The translations under genes and the position numbers were made by a program. Shown one piece after another: positions 17,310 to 26,899 of a stretch of 64,000 bases of DNA. Within the stretch, counting starts at the first letter, position 1; the number at the start of each line of letters is the position of its first letter. Origin of the DNA: Janthinobacterium aquaticum (GTDB lineage Bacteria > Pseudomonadota > Gammaproteobacteria > Burkholderiales > Burkholderiaceae_D); NCBI RefSeq assembly GCF_009208565.1, contig NZ_WFLK01000001.1:558001-622000 (forward strand), read 5' to 3'. The notes under the pieces are model-generated. The model was not told the origin of the DNA. It did not search any database and saw nothing but the letters and a program-made list of their open reading frames with translations.

Positions 17310-18323
17310 ATGAAACAGCCTTTTTCTTTTCCGACTTTAATCTGCTCGCTGGCGCTGGCCTGTCTGCTGATGGCCGGCGCCAGCGGCAAGGCCAGCGCTT
17401 CGGCCTATGCTTATTCTTACAGTAATATCTTCGGCCTGACCGTCAGCAACCCCACCGGCTCGATTGCGGTGGCAGGCAATACCGATATTTCACGCTCGAC
17501 CGCCACCTTGAATGGCAGCAGCGTCATTCGCGGCGGCAATGGTTTTATCGACGCGCCGCAATCGAGCCTGGGCGCCGTCACCAAAGGGCAAAACAATTTC
17601 AGCCAGCAAGGCCAGGGCGGCGCCTCGTACTCGCGCGGCGATGCACAAATCATCAGCTCGCAGATTCCGCCCTTCCCTGCCGGCGCTACCAGCACGCATT
17701 CAGTCAATGCTGCCGAAGCTTTTCTGTTCGATGCCGGCAACGCCGATGCCTCAGGACGCAACGGTTCGAACACCGGCTTGCGCGTCAACCTGGTGGTTGG
17801 CGCACCGGGCGCCACCATCCTGTTCAACTTCCTGGCCGCGCCCTTCATGCAGGTGTATCTCGATGCGCTGGCAGGCCCCGGTTCGTCGTCGAGCGCCAAT
17901 ATGTCGGTCAGCTTTACCATCACCAATGCAGTCGGACAAACCGTGTTCAACTGGTCGCCGGACGGCGCCATAGGCTCAGGCATCAGCGGCGGCACCGAAT
18001 TTGCCGATGCGGCCGACCTCAATCTGAGCTACTCAAGCAATACCCTGACCAGCGGCAAGCTGCTGACCTATGACCCGCTCGCCTGTGGCGCGCCTACCGG
18101 CACGGGCACCGGCAGCAGTTGCGGCGGCGCCTATACAGCGCTGACCAATAACCTGGTGGCGGGCAACTACACGCTGACCCTGAACACCGTCAACAGCGCC
18201 GATCTGTCGATTTTCCCGACGGTGCAGCTGGTCAGCGAGCCGGCTACGCTGGCCCTGCTGGGGCTGGGACTGGCAGGGCTGTGCCTGGCGCGTCGCAAAG
18301 CGCGCCAGGCATGTCACTCCTAG
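17310..18323 (+). CDS. PEP-CTERM-like protein, paralogue 2 with variant sorting signal
   Basis: The 337-residue protein aligns with paralogue 1 over its whole length: both share YSNIFGLT/YDNIFGLT starts, the ISRST(A/S)TLNG block, the SRGDAQI region and the CGGxxTALTNxLVAG block. It has a signal peptide (about residues 1-31). The C-terminal signal reads VSEPATLALLGLGLAGLCLARRK, so the first Pro of Pro-Glu-Pro is Ser; a Cys lies in the membrane segment and the tail adds AC near the end. Its stop overlaps that of the facing acyltransferase gene. Confidence 0.9.
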   Translation: MKQPFSFPTLICSLALACLLMAGASGKASASAYAYSYSNIFGLTVSNPTGSIAVAGNTDISRSTATLNGSSVIRGGNGFIDAPQSSLGAVTKGQNNFSQQGQGGASYSRGDAQIISSQIPPFPAGATSTHSVNAAEAFLFDAGNADASGRNGSNTGLRVNLVVGAPGATILFNFLAAPFMQVYLDALAGPGSSSSANMSVSFTITNAVGQTVFNWSPDGAIGSGISGGTEFADAADLNLSYSSNTLTSGKLLTYDPLACGAPTGTGTGSSCGGAYTALTNNLVAGNYTLTLNTVNSADLSIFPTVQLVSEPATLALLGLGLAGLCLARRKARQACHS

Positions 18324-18979
18324 CCTTTCAGGCGACGCGCCGGAATGCCGCCCCAGACTTCGCCAGGGCCGACCACACTGCCCTTGGTCAGCACCGCGCC
18401 GACTGAAATCATGGCGCCGTCGCCGATGCGCGCGCCAGCCATGATCACGGCGTGGGCGCCGATCGTCACGCCGCTGCCGATCCACACGCGCTGCAGTTCC
18501 AGGCGTTCGCCTTCGATCACATGCGCAAACACCACCGCATCGTGGCCGACGATGGTATTGCTGCCAATCGTGATCAAAGGCGGGTCGAGCAGCGCGCCGG
18601 CGCTGTAGGTATTTTCTCCGAGACGCGCCCCGAGCGCCAGGTACACCAGGCGCAGCAGCGGCAAGGGCAGGAAATGGGTACGAATCAAACTGTTAAACAA
18701 CAACAAGTAAAACAGGATATTGAGATTGGCGGCAAAGGCCGCCCGCGAACCGGGTGCGGCGCTACCTTCGACCAGCGGCCAGACACGCAGCGCCAGCCGG
18801 TACACGGCAAAGGCGCACAGATAGGTCAGCACGACTGCCGCCGCCATCAAGGCGATCGGGCGCCACTGCCCCAGTGTCAGCATGCCCACCAGCCAGGCGG
18901 CGCCACCGATGCCCAGCAACACGATCAGCGCCAGCAAACCCAGGAAGACGACAATTTCAAGCGTGCCGATACGGCGCAT
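18320..18979 (-). CDS. Membrane-anchored hexapeptide-repeat acyltransferase
   Basis: The 219-residue protein has two N-terminal hydrophobic segments (about 8-33 and 40-60) and possibly a third near 87-100. A left-handed beta-helix follows from about 120 (ITIGSNTIVGHDAVV, VWIGSGVTIGAHAVIMAGARIGDG, then SVGAVLTKG). The hexapeptide periodicity is typical of acyl/acetyltransferases; similar beta-helices also occur at the C-terminus of some NRPS-like enzymes. It is the third gene of a unit: the upstream nitroreductase stop (TGA) is one base before this ATG. Acyl donor and acceptor are unknown, but membrane anchoring suggests a lipid-linked or exported product. Confidence 0.8.
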   Translation of the reverse strand: MRRIGTLEIVVFLGLLALIVLLGIGGAAWLVGMLTLGQWRPIALMAAAVVLTYLCAFAVYRLALRVWPLVEGSAAPGSRAAFAANLNILFYLLLFNSLIRTHFLPLPLLRLVYLALGARLGENTYSAGALLDPPLITIGSNTIVGHDAVVFAHVIEGERLELQRVWIGSGVTIGAHAVIMAGARIGDGAMISVGAVLTKGSVVGPGEVWGGIPARRLKG

Positions 18980-18980
18980 G

Positions 18981-20084
18981 TCACGCCCCCTTGCCAGGCA
19001 CGACCAGCAGTTCGCTCAACGGCCGGCGCAGCGAGCGCGCCACCGCGGGTGGCCCGGCGCCGATGCGGCCCATAAATACGGCCCGCTCAATCACATCCTT
19101 GCCCAGCAGCGCCTCGGTACGCCCTGCCAGTTGTTGCGCCAGCTCATGCAGCCCTGGCGCACGGGAAAACACGCGCCGCTCGCGCGCATAGCGGGCAAAG
19201 ATCAACGGCGTCAGTTCCGGCTGCATTTGCAGCCCCAGTTCGGTTGCCGCCAGCCAGAAGCGCTGCATGGCGCGCCCCGCCGCCACATAGTCGTCGATGT
19301 GACGCGGCGGCGTGTCTGCCAGCAAGACACAATGCGCACCGCAGCGCCAGCCCGGCAGCAGATCCATCTGCAGGCGTGGCGCCAGCGTGCCAGCCAGCCA
19401 GGTATTGAAAAAGTCGACGCGGCGCCAGCTGCCCATAATCCAGCGCATCAGCCTGGCCGTCACGGCGTCAACGCCAAGCGCCTGGTCGGGTATGCGCGTA
19501 TCGCTGAAGCGCGCGCCCCATTCGATCACATCGCGATGCACCTGATGCGCCTCGGGCATGGTCAGGCGCAGCCGCGCATTGTCGAACATCAGCCGCGCGC
19601 AGGCCAGGCGCAGGCGCGCGCCTTCCAGCCACAGCACGCTGTAACCAGGCGGCAAGCTGGCCGCCAACGCAGCCTTTTCATCGACGCGCAGGCGCCGCGT
19701 GCTCAGCGCGCGCCGCTGCACGCTGCGCGCCAGCAGATATGCGGCCAGCGGATCGGGTATCAGGCCCGGCGCGTCGACAAATCGCAGCTCAAAGGTCGGC
19801 GTGGCGTCCGGCAAGCCGGTGCGCCGCTGCGCCTCCATGTGCAAGCCGTGACTGCTGGCAGCCAGCGCCATGCTTTCAAGCAAGGCGCCCAGCGACAGCT
19901 GGCTGGGATGGCCGTCGAGGTCGTACACGCAGTGGCTGCGCGTATCGAAACCATGCACCACCACCCGGCGTGGGCCGACTATTTCAAAGCGCCAGGGCTG
20001 GGTATTGTCGCCGCTGGGCGCCCAGCGCGCCTGTTCGAGTATGCTTGCCAGCACGGGATCAAGGGTCAAGGCGGCCACCATCAT
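18981..20084 (-). CDS. Nitroreductase-family protein, partner of the ThiF-like gene
   Basis: The 367-residue protein opens with a clear nitroreductase FMN-site signature, RWAPSGDNTQPWR (residues 20-32), followed by a DLDGHPSQLSLGALLESMALAA helix region and a second half resembling a duplicated domain. It is longer than simple nitroreductases (about 200 residues), consistent with the two-lobed type. An in-frame extension to 20531 is a shadow of the ThiF gene. The start ATGATGG overlaps the ThiF stop (TGA at 20083-20081), so the two are translationally coupled. FMN-dependent oxidation or reduction of an adenylated or thiolated intermediate is a reasonable guess, not shown. Confidence 0.82.
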   Translation of the reverse strand: MMVAALTLDPVLASILEQARWAPSGDNTQPWRFEIVGPRRVVVHGFDTRSHCVYDLDGHPSQLSLGALLESMALAASSHGLHMEAQRRTGLPDATPTFELRFVDAPGLIPDPLAAYLLARSVQRRALSTRRLRVDEKAALAASLPPGYSVLWLEGARLRLACARLMFDNARLRLTMPEAHQVHRDVIEWGARFSDTRIPDQALGVDAVTARLMRWIMGSWRRVDFFNTWLAGTLAPRLQMDLLPGWRCGAHCVLLADTPPRHIDDYVAAGRAMQRFWLAATELGLQMQPELTPLIFARYARERRVFSRAPGLHELAQQLAGRTEALLGKDVIERAVFMGRIGAGPPAVARSLRRPLSELLVVPGKGA

Positions 20085-20953
20085 GTGCCCTGGGCTGGGC
20101 TGCGGCGCCGTATCAGCGCCATGGCCAGGCGCTGCAGCGGATGGCGGTTGCCGCCCGGACGCCAGGTATGCACGAGCTTGTTGCGATACGCATCGAAATG
20201 CGTGCCATGCGGCGCCGCGCGCACCGTGCCGCGCCGCAGCAGGATTTTCAGCGCTTCGGTGGCGGCCGCACCAGCACAGAGCTGGCAACCCATCATGGTG
20301 GAAGGGCCGCGCCGCTCCTTCAGGTTGATCGCCGTGGGATCGACCAGATAGCGTCCGTGCAGGCCGGCCGGCGCCAGGCCGACCAGAAAACGCAGCGCCT
20401 TTTCTTCGTCCGGCAGGTCGCCCCAGCCGAAATATTGCTCGAACGTCATCTGACCCGGCAGAAAACTCAGCACGGCAGTGCCCATGCCCAGCGGCGCTGC
20501 GGTAATGGCCGGAATGTCCAACTGCGCGCACAGGGCAAAAGTAGCTTGGCGCGCAGCAAAGGCAAAGAAATCAAGGCCATCGACATACAGGTCGACATTC
20601 TTGAAAAAAGCCGCCAGGTTGCCCTGGTTGACGCCATCGGGAAACAGCTGCAGATCGAGTTCAGGATTGATATCGCGCGCCATCTGCGCCAGCACCTCGA
20701 CCTTGGGCTGGCCCAGCGTCGAGACCATGGCGCCGGCCTGGCGGTTGAAGTTGGCGATATCGAAGGTATCGAAATCGGCCAGATGAAACGCGCCGATACC
20801 GAGCCGCGCCAGCGTCAGCAGATGCACGCCGCCCACGCCGCCCATGCCGGCAATGGCCACGCGCTTGCCGCGCAAACTGTGCTGCTCCTGCTGCGTGACC
20901 CAGCCCAGATTGCGGGCAAATGCTGCATCATAGAAAAAACCGTCTGCCATCAT
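20081..20953 (-). CDS. ThiF/MoeB/E1-like adenylyltransferase
   Basis: The 290-residue protein has the E1-like ATP-binding motif GMGGVGG (residues 36-42), the DFDTFDIANFNRQ segment with the conserved Arg, and a C-terminal CQLCAGAAATEALKILL block corresponding to the CxxC-plus-helix end of ThiF/MoeB. The second zinc CxxC pair is not evident. E1-like enzymes adenylate the C-terminus of a small protein or peptide, or a carboxylate. No ThiS/MoaD-like partner is encoded nearby. I chose the ATG at 20953 behind GAGGTGAAGGTG; a TTG at 20986 is the alternative. It is the first gene of a three-gene unit. Confidence 0.85.
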   Translation of the reverse strand: MMADGFFYDAAFARNLGWVTQQEQHSLRGKRVAIAGMGGVGGVHLLTLARLGIGAFHLADFDTFDIANFNRQAGAMVSTLGQPKVEVLAQMARDINPELDLQLFPDGVNQGNLAAFFKNVDLYVDGLDFFAFAARQATFALCAQLDIPAITAAPLGMGTAVLSFLPGQMTFEQYFGWGDLPDEEKALRFLVGLAPAGLHGRYLVDPTAINLKERRGPSTMMGCQLCAGAAATEALKILLRRGTVRAAPHGTHFDAYRNKLVHTWRPGGNRHPLQRLAMALIRRRSPAQGT

Positions 20954-21053
20954 CACCTTCACCTCATACCAAAGAGGTTTGGACAAACGGCCTGCAAAAA
21001 AGTTCCGTCAATCGAACGAAACCTTGCTCCAGCTCTATACCTTATTTGCCTTC

Positions 21054-22571
21054 CTACACCTTGAAAACGCTGACCACTTGCGCCAGGCCGGCTGCCTGAT
21101 CGTTCATCGCCTGCGCTGCCGCCGAAGCCTGTTCCACCAGCGCCGAATTCTGCTGGGTCATATTATCCATTTCCACAATCGCCTGATTGATCTGTTCAAT
21201 GCCGGCGCTCTGCTCGCCGCTGGCGGCCGAAATTTCCGCCACGATATCGCTGACCTGGCGCACGCTGACGACCACCTTGTCCATCGTGGCGCCGGCCAGT
21301 GCCACCAGCTTTTCCCCGGCGCCCACCTGTTCGGCCGAGTCGTCGATCAGTTGCTTGATCTCCTTGGCCGCCGCCGCCGAGCGCTGCGCCAGGTTGCGCA
21401 CTTCGCCGGCCACCACGGCAAAGCCGCGCCCCTGCTCACCGGCGCGCGCCGCCTCGACTGCCGCATTCAGGGCCAGGATATTGGTCTGGAAGGCAATCGC
21501 ATCGATCACGCTGATAATATCGCCGATCTTTTTCGACGACTGGTTGATCGCGCCCATGGTGCTGACCACCTGCCCGACCACGCCGCCCGCCTCCACAGCC
21601 ACCTGCGAAGCCGACACGGCCAGTTGGTTGGCCTGGCGCGCATTGTCCGCGTTCTGGCGCACGGTCGAGGTCATTTCTTCCATCGTCGAGGCGGTCTCCT
21701 CGAGTGCGCCGGCCTGCTGCTCGGTGCGTGCCGACAGATCATGGTTACCGGAAGCAATTTCAGCGGATGCCGTCGAGATGGCGTCGGCGTCGCGGCGCAC
21801 CTGGCTGACCAGATGCGCGAGGTTGTCGCGCATGGCGCGGATCGCCAGCAGCAGGCTGCCGGTGTCGCCAGGCCGGGTACTGATCGGCGTGGTCAGGTCG
21901 CCCTGCGCAATCTGCGCCACGATGGCCGCTGCGTAGTCAGGCTCGCCGCCGAGCTGGCCCACGATGCGGCGCAGCATGACCGTCGCCATGCCGGCCACCA
22001 CCAGCATCAGTACGCCGCCGATGGCCAGCAGCATGCGCGCCTGGGCCCAGAATTTGTGGTTGATATCGTCAATATAGGTGCCGGTGCCGATCAGCCAGTT
22101 CCAAGGTGCAAACTTCATTACCGTGTACATCTTGGCCACCGGGCCTGTCACGCCGGGACGCGTGCCATCGGCCTGCACCACGCCTACGCGCTTGCCGGCC
22201 AGCGCGGCGCGGTAATTGTCCCCCGACTGTTTCATGCCATCTTGCGGCACGCCGATGCGCGATGCTTTCGGATGCACCAACAGCAGGTCGCTGCTGTAGT
22301 CGCGCACAAAATAATACATGTCGTCCTTGACGAAGCTGCCAACGGCCAGCCTGGCCTGCTGCTGCGCCTGCTCACGCGTCAGCTTGCCCGACTGTTCCAG
22401 CGCATAGGCCTTCTCGACCGAAGCATTGGCCAGTTCGACCAGGACGGTCAGTTGCTCCACGCGTTCGGCCATCAGGCCCTGGCGCATCGAAAAAAGAGAG
22501 GCCGAGGCGATCAGGATAATGCCCAGCAGGGTAGTAAAGCACAACAGCAGAATACGGGAACGCAGAGTCAT
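21054..22571 (-). CDS. Methyl-accepting chemotaxis protein with Cache-type sensor
   Basis: The 505-residue chemoreceptor has a membrane segment near residues 8-28 and a periplasmic single-Cache-like domain with [19 protein letters not shown] and [15 protein letters not shown] second membrane segment (about 183-203), a HAMP linker and a signalling domain follow. The conserved hairpin tip is IIDAI-like: [20 protein letters not shown]. No CheR-docking pentapeptide is seen at the C-terminus (ending [10 protein letters not shown]). The ligand is unknown; this Cache type often senses small organic acids or amino acids. No che genes are adjacent. Confidence 0.93.
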   Translation of the reverse strand: MTLRSRILLLCFTTLLGIILIASASLFSMRQGLMAERVEQLTVLVELANASVEKAYALEQSGKLTREQAQQQARLAVGSFVKDDMYYFVRDYSSDLLLVHPKASRIGVPQDGMKQSGDNYRAALAGKRVGVVQADGTRPGVTGPVAKMYTVMKFAPWNWLIGTGTYIDDINHKFWAQARMLLAIGGVLMLVVAGMATVMLRRIVGQLGGEPDYAAAIVAQIAQGDLTTPISTRPGDTGSLLLAIRAMRDNLAHLVSQVRRDADAISTASAEIASGNHDLSARTEQQAGALEETASTMEEMTSTVRQNADNARQANQLAVSASQVAVEAGGVVGQVVSTMGAINQSSKKIGDIISVIDAIAFQTNILALNAAVEAARAGEQGRGFAVVAGEVRNLAQRSAAAAKEIKQLIDDSAEQVGAGEKLVALAGATMDKVVVSVRQVSDIVAEISAASGEQSAGIEQINQAIVEMDNMTQQNSALVEQASAAAQAMNDQAAGLAQVVSVFKV

Positions 22572-22629
22572 GGGAACCTTGGGAAATACAAAGAAAATGC
22601 AGGGATATAGGTTAAGGAAAGCTTTTCAG

Positions 22630-22680
22630 AAAAGCAAAACGGGCGGCGCCACCGGGCGATGCCCGGCAGGCACCGCCCGC
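22630..22680 (-). terminator. Rho-independent terminator of the 65-residue protein gene
   Basis: On the minus strand GCGGGCGGTGCC pairs with GGCGCCGCCCG, with an internal CCGGGC/GCCCGG hairpin between them, and TTTTGCTTTT follows. It lies about 25 bases downstream of the stop at 22705. Confidence 0.78.
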
Positions 22681-22704
22681 ATTGGATACTACTTGCTCAG
22701 CTGA

Positions 22705-22902
22705 TCAGGCCAACGCTTCCTTGGCCGCTTCTTCCGGCGTCAGGCCGTCGTAGAACTGGTCGGTAAACCATTCGACCTGCTCTTCGATATGCTCCTGGGC
22801 CTGCGCCAGCGTGGCGCCGCCGGCAACCAGGAAGCCTTCGACCTCGATGCACCAGTTGATCAGTTCCAGGGTTTCCGGATCGAGTTCTTCTTTCTTTGCC
22901 AT
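22705..22902 (-). CDS. Uncharacterised small acidic protein (65 aa)
   Basis: The product is 65 residues, acidic and predicted helical, with ELINWCIEVEGFLVAGGATLAQAQEH-type alternation and a YDGLTPEEAAKEAL end. No family is recognised. The RBS (GGAAG) is well placed, and a strong terminator follows, so expression as an independent short transcript is likely. Confidence 0.65.
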   Translation of the reverse strand: MAKKEELDPETLELINWCIEVEGFLVAGGATLAQAQEHIEEQVEWFTDQFYDGLTPEEAAKEALA

Positions 22903-22982
22903 CTTGCTTCCTCAGCTTGCATGCGCTATCGCATCGATAGCCGACAGTGTAGCAGTTCCCCCGCTGCCGGCCCTACCCTGAA

Positions 22983-25853
22983 TTAATGACTGTTGCTGGC
23001 TGTCACATTTTTCTGCTCGGGATACAGCACCACCTGCACATAATTGTTCAGATCCAGGTAACGCTGCGCCGCCTGTTTGACGGCCTGTGGCGTGATGGCG
23101 CGTACGCGCTGCTCGTAGCGCAGAATCTGGGTTGGATCGCGCTCCTGCGTGACACTGCCCATCAGCTGGCTCATCCAGTAGCTGTTCTCGCGCATGGCTT
23201 TCTTCTGGCGTGTAATCCAGTTCAGCTTGACTTTTTCCAAGTCGGCTGCGCTGGGGCCGTCGGTCTTCATGCGCTTGATCTCGGCAAACGCCGCCGCAAT
23301 CACCTTGTCGACATTTTCAGGGCCGGTCGGCAGCGACAGGCCTACCGTGTAATGACCATACGGATGCTTGCCCATGGCCGTCTCGAAGCCGCCACCATAG
23401 ATCATGCTCATCTTTTCGCGCAGCACGTCGATGACCCTGAGATTGAGCACTTCACCGAGCGCCTGCAAGACCATTTTCTGCTCGTCGGAGTACTCGACCT
23501 CGCCGGTAAAGTTGATTGAAATATTGCTCTTCGGCTCGCTGCCCATATACACCGCTTTTTTGACTACGCCCTTGACCGGCCGCAGTCCCAGGTCGCGGTA
23601 AGCGTGCGGCACTTCGCCCACCGGCAAGGTGCCCAGGTAAGCGGCCAGCAGCGGCTTGATGGTCTCGACATCGAAGCTGCCGGTAAAGAAAAACGTCATG
23701 TCGCGCGCGCTGCCATAGCGCTGGCGGAAAATCTCGAGCGCACGGTCCAGGTCGATTTTGGCAAAGTCGCTCGCATGCGGCACGCCGTCGATGCGCGGCG
23801 AGTCGCCAAACATGGTGCGCTGGACCGTGTCGTAGAACACCGTCTCGGGCTGCAGCATGCTGTTTTTCGCCAGGTCCTGCTGCTTGCCGATATACGACTG
23901 GAACAGCGCCGGGTCACGCCGCACCTGGTGCATATACAGGTTGACCAGCTGCAGCATCGACTCCACATCGGCGCTGCTGGACGAACCGCCAAAGCCTTCG
24001 CTCAGTTCGCCCAGCGAAGCGCCCACGTTGACGGTCTTGCCGGCCATGGCCTTTTGCAGATCCAGCGGCGCCAGGTCCTTCAGGCCCATGTTGCTGACAA
24101 CCGCACTGGCATAGCGCGCGTTGTAGACGTCGGCGTCGTCAAACAGCGACTGGCCGCCGAAACGCGTCGCGCCCATCAGCACCTGATCGTTCTTGAAGTC
24201 GGTCGGCTTGAGCAGCACGCGCACGCCATTGCCCAGTTTGAGCTCGGTCACGCCGATGGCACTATTGAGGGTTTCGCTGACGATGCTGCCACCGGCTGGC
24301 GGACCATCCATCAGCTTGCTGTCGACCACTTTTTCCAGCTTCGGCTCGACCTGTTGCTGCTCAGCCTGCGCTACCGCGTCGAGCAGCTGCTGCTCGGTCG
24401 GCACTGCTTTGCCGCCGGCATTTGCTTCACTGCCTGTTTCACTTCCCATCTCACTTCCCATATACACGACCAGCTTTTTCTGGCGGTCGGGAATCACCTT
24501 GGCCACGGTCTCGTTAAGCTCTTGCAAGCTAACCTGGGGCAACAATTCGCGCGCATACATCAGCTCATTTTCGATGCCCGGTATCGCCTCTTTTTCCAGG
24601 AAGTTGCGCGAGTATTCGGCCACGAAGCCGGCCGAATCGGATTTGTCGCGCTCGTTGTAGGCGCGCTCGTAGTTGCGCAGCATATTCTTGCGCGCACGGT
24701 CGAGTTCATCCTGGCTGAAACCGAAGCGGCGCGCCCGTTCGTCCTCGCGCACCAGCGCTGCGATGGCCGGCTGCACGCCGCCCTTGCCCAACAGTGCATA
24801 AGCGCTGAACGACTCATAGCCGCGCACCAGCTTGCCCATGCTGCTGCCGCCCTGGATAAACGGCGGATCGGCCTGCTGCGTCAGTTCCTGCATGCGCGCG
24901 CTCAGCATCTGGCCGTACAGGTTTTCGATCATCTGGCGCCGGTAGTCGGCAATCGTGACGGGTTCCTGCGCCGGGCGGATCGGATAGCGGATAAAGACCG
25001 TATCGTCGGTCGCTTCCTTGTCGGTAATGACCAGCGCTTCGGTCTGTTCGCGCAGCGGCACTTCGGCATAGGTGCGCGGGCGCGGCTTGGCCGGATTTTT
25101 CAGCTTGCCGAAATGCCGGCGTATCATCGCCTCGGCCTGCTTCGGTTCCACATCGCCCACCACCATCACCGCCATCAGGTCGGGCCGGTACCAGTCCTTG
25201 TAGAAACGCTTGATGGTGTCCGGCTTGAAGGTCTTGAGCACAGACTCTTTGCCAATCGGCATGCGCTCGGCATAGCGCGAGCCGTTCAGCAGCTTCGGAT
25301 ACAGTACCTTGTTCATGCGGTCGCTGGCGCCCTTGCCCAGGCGCGCCTCTTCGAGCACGATGCCGCGCTCGCTGTTAATGTCAGCCGGATTGAACTTCAG
25401 GCCGTGCGCCCAGTCTTCGAGCACCAGGAATCCTTTTTCCAGGTTGCCTTTTTGCGTAGTGGGGATCGGCAGCACATACACGGTCTCGTCGAAGCTGGTG
25501 TAGGCGTTGAGGTCGGCGCCGAACTTGACGCCAATCGACTGCAGATAGGAAATCAGCTCATTGCGCTTGAAATGCGTCGAGCCATTGAAGGCCATATGTT
25601 CGGTAAAGTGCGCCAGGCCCTGCTGGTCGTCATCCTCCAGGATCGAGCCGGCCTTGACCACCAGGCGCAATTCGACTTTCTGGGCCGGACGGGCATTTTT
25701 CTTGATGTAGTAAGTCAGGCCATTGGACAGCTTGCCGACCGTTACCTCCGGCGACAGCGGCAGCGGATCGTTCAGTGCGATTTGTGCTTGCGCCATGCAG
25801 GCGCAGGCCAGCAATACGGCGCCCGTGATCAGGCGTAATGGTCTCAGTTTCAT
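22983..25853 (-). CDS. M16-family zinc metallopeptidase, secreted
   Basis: The 956-residue protein has a signal peptide (residues 1-23) and an N-terminal M16 domain with the inverted zinc motif HFTEH (H82, E85, H86) plus the distal ligand Glu at about 162 in SERGIVLEE. It also has the inactive second half, containing the typical HPYGHYTVGLSLPTGPENVDKV. Such periplasmic pitrilysin-like enzymes degrade peptides and are often outer-membrane associated. Near residues 462-475 there is a short Gly-Ser-Glu repeat (MGSEMGSETGSE) in the interdomain linker. It is monocistronic and divergent from the riboswitch-ribB transcript. Confidence 0.93.
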   Translation of the reverse strand: MKLRPLRLITGAVLLACACMAQAQIALNDPLPLSPEVTVGKLSNGLTYYIKKNARPAQKVELRLVVKAGSILEDDDQQGLAHFTEHMAFNGSTHFKRNELISYLQSIGVKFGADLNAYTSFDETVYVLPIPTTQKGNLEKGFLVLEDWAHGLKFNPADINSERGIVLEEARLGKGASDRMNKVLYPKLLNGSRYAERMPIGKESVLKTFKPDTIKRFYKDWYRPDLMAVMVVGDVEPKQAEAMIRRHFGKLKNPAKPRPRTYAEVPLREQTEALVITDKEATDDTVFIRYPIRPAQEPVTIADYRRQMIENLYGQMLSARMQELTQQADPPFIQGGSSMGKLVRGYESFSAYALLGKGGVQPAIAALVREDERARRFGFSQDELDRARKNMLRNYERAYNERDKSDSAGFVAEYSRNFLEKEAIPGIENELMYARELLPQVSLQELNETVAKVIPDRQKKLVVYMGSEMGSETGSEANAGGKAVPTEQQLLDAVAQAEQQQVEPKLEKVVDSKLMDGPPAGGSIVSETLNSAIGVTELKLGNGVRVLLKPTDFKNDQVLMGATRFGGQSLFDDADVYNARYASAVVSNMGLKDLAPLDLQKAMAGKTVNVGASLGELSEGFGGSSSSADVESMLQLVNLYMHQVRRDPALFQSYIGKQQDLAKNSMLQPETVFYDTVQRTMFGDSPRIDGVPHASDFAKIDLDRALEIFRQRYGSARDMTFFFTGSFDVETIKPLLAAYLGTLPVGEVPHAYRDLGLRPVKGVVKKAVYMGSEPKSNISINFTGEVEYSDEQKMVLQALGEVLNLRVIDVLREKMSMIYGGGFETAMGKHPYGHYTVGLSLPTGPENVDKVIAAAFAEIKRMKTDGPSAADLEKVKLNWITRQKKAMRENSYWMSQLMGSVTQERDPTQILRYEQRVRAITPQAVKQAAQRYLDLNNYVQVVLYPEQKNVTASNSH

Positions 25854-26004
25854 GTACTCTCGTGGTTAAGGCGTAACGGCGCTACCTTACACCGAATCGG
25901 CCTTTCCGCGATTAAAATCAGCTTAGGATGCCGAGGCCGGGCGACTGCCGCAATGGCCTATCTGTGCTAAAGTATTGCCGCCGGTTATGTGACCGGCACA
26001 ACAA

Positions 26005-26142
26005 TACGTCTTCGGGGCGGGGTGCGATTCCCCACCGGCGGTAAGACCGGCCACGGTCAAGCCCGCGAGCGCCTCCTTCGGGAGGGTCAGCAGATCTGGT
26101 GCGATGCCAGAGCCGACGGTATAGTCCGGATGAAAGAAGATG
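26005..26142 (+). promoter_or_regulatory. FMN riboswitch (RFN element)
   Basis: The conserved core is complete: TCTTCGGGGCGGGGTG, then CCCCACCGGCGGTAA, the variable GCCTCCTTCGGGAGG arm, GTCAGCAGATCTGGTG, and GCCGACGGTATAGTCCGGATG followed by AAGAAGATG that closes P1. It precedes ribB by about 100 bases. Within those, GCTGC (26187-) and GCAGC before GTTTTT could form a weak terminator, but sequestration of the RBS is equally possible. FMN binding should reduce ribB expression. Confidence 0.96.
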
Positions 26143-26241
26143 TGCGGTAGTCCAGCTGCCCGCTCGCCTGCGCGACGCGGCCTGCTGCGCCTATGCGCTT
26201 GCCCTGCAGCGTTTTTCGCTTATGCGAGGAGCGTTCCACCC

Positions 26242-26892
26242 ATGTTAGTCAATAGCTACACCCTGCAATCGAATGACCTTGAAGGTCGTATCGAATCGGC
26301 GCTGGCCGCCATGCGCGCCGGCGTGCCGGTCATCCTGCTCGACGATTTCGACCGTGAAAACGAAGCCGACCTGATCCTGGCAGCCGACAAAATCACCAAT
26401 GAAACCATGGCATTGCTGATCCGCGAATGCAGCGGCATCGTATGCCTGTGCCTGGAGGCTGCCACCGTTCAGGCCCTGCAACTGCCGATGATGTCGCAAC
26501 ATAACGGCAGCCGCTACGGCACGCCGTTTACCGTCTCGATCGAAGCGCGCGAGGGCGTCACTACCGGCGTCTCGGCAGCCGACCGCGTGACCACCATCCG
26601 CACAGCCATTGCCGCATCGGCTACTCCGTCCGACCTGGTCAGTCCCGGCCATGTATTCCCGCTGCGCGCCGCCCCTGGCGGCGTACTGGAGCGCCGTGGC
26701 CACACCGAAGGCTCTGTGGACCTGGCGCGCATGGCCGGCCTGCGCCCGGCCGGCGTGCTGTGCGAACTGATGAACCCGGACGGCAGCATGATGCGCGGCG
26801 ACGATATCGAGCGCTTTGCCGAACTGCACGGCATGCCCATCCTGACCATCGAAGAGCTGGTCGCCTGGCGCCAGCGGCACGAGGCCACATAA
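26242..26892 (+). CDS. ribB: 3,4-dihydroxy-2-butanone-4-phosphate synthase RibB
   Basis: The 216-residue enzyme converts ribulose 5-phosphate to DHBP for riboflavin synthesis. The family signatures [17 protein letters not shown] (about 35-51) and [17 protein letters not shown] (about 153-169) are intact, and the length equals the monofunctional E. coli RibB. The frame is open upstream to 26140, inside the riboswitch; GAGGAGCG and homology place the start at 26242. Control by the upstream FMN riboswitch is expected. It is a separate ribB, not the RibBA fusion, with no other rib genes nearby. It converges on the MFS gene with a seven-base gap. Confidence 0.96.
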   Translation: MLVNSYTLQSNDLEGRIESALAAMRAGVPVILLDDFDRENEADLILAADKITNETMALLIRECSGIVCLCLEAATVQALQLPMMSQHNGSRYGTPFTVSIEAREGVTTGVSAADRVTTIRTAIAASATPSDLVSPGHVFPLRAAPGGVLERRGHTEGSVDLARMAGLRPAGVLCELMNPDGSMMRGDDIERFAELHGMPILTIEELVAWRQRHEAT

Positions 26893-26899
26893 AGCAGGG

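Noticed and set aside
18981..20531. 516-residue frame as a ThiF-overlapping fusion
   Set aside because: The first 148 residues are the shadow of the ThiF gene in another frame; the nitroreductase starts at 20084 with coupling to ThiF.
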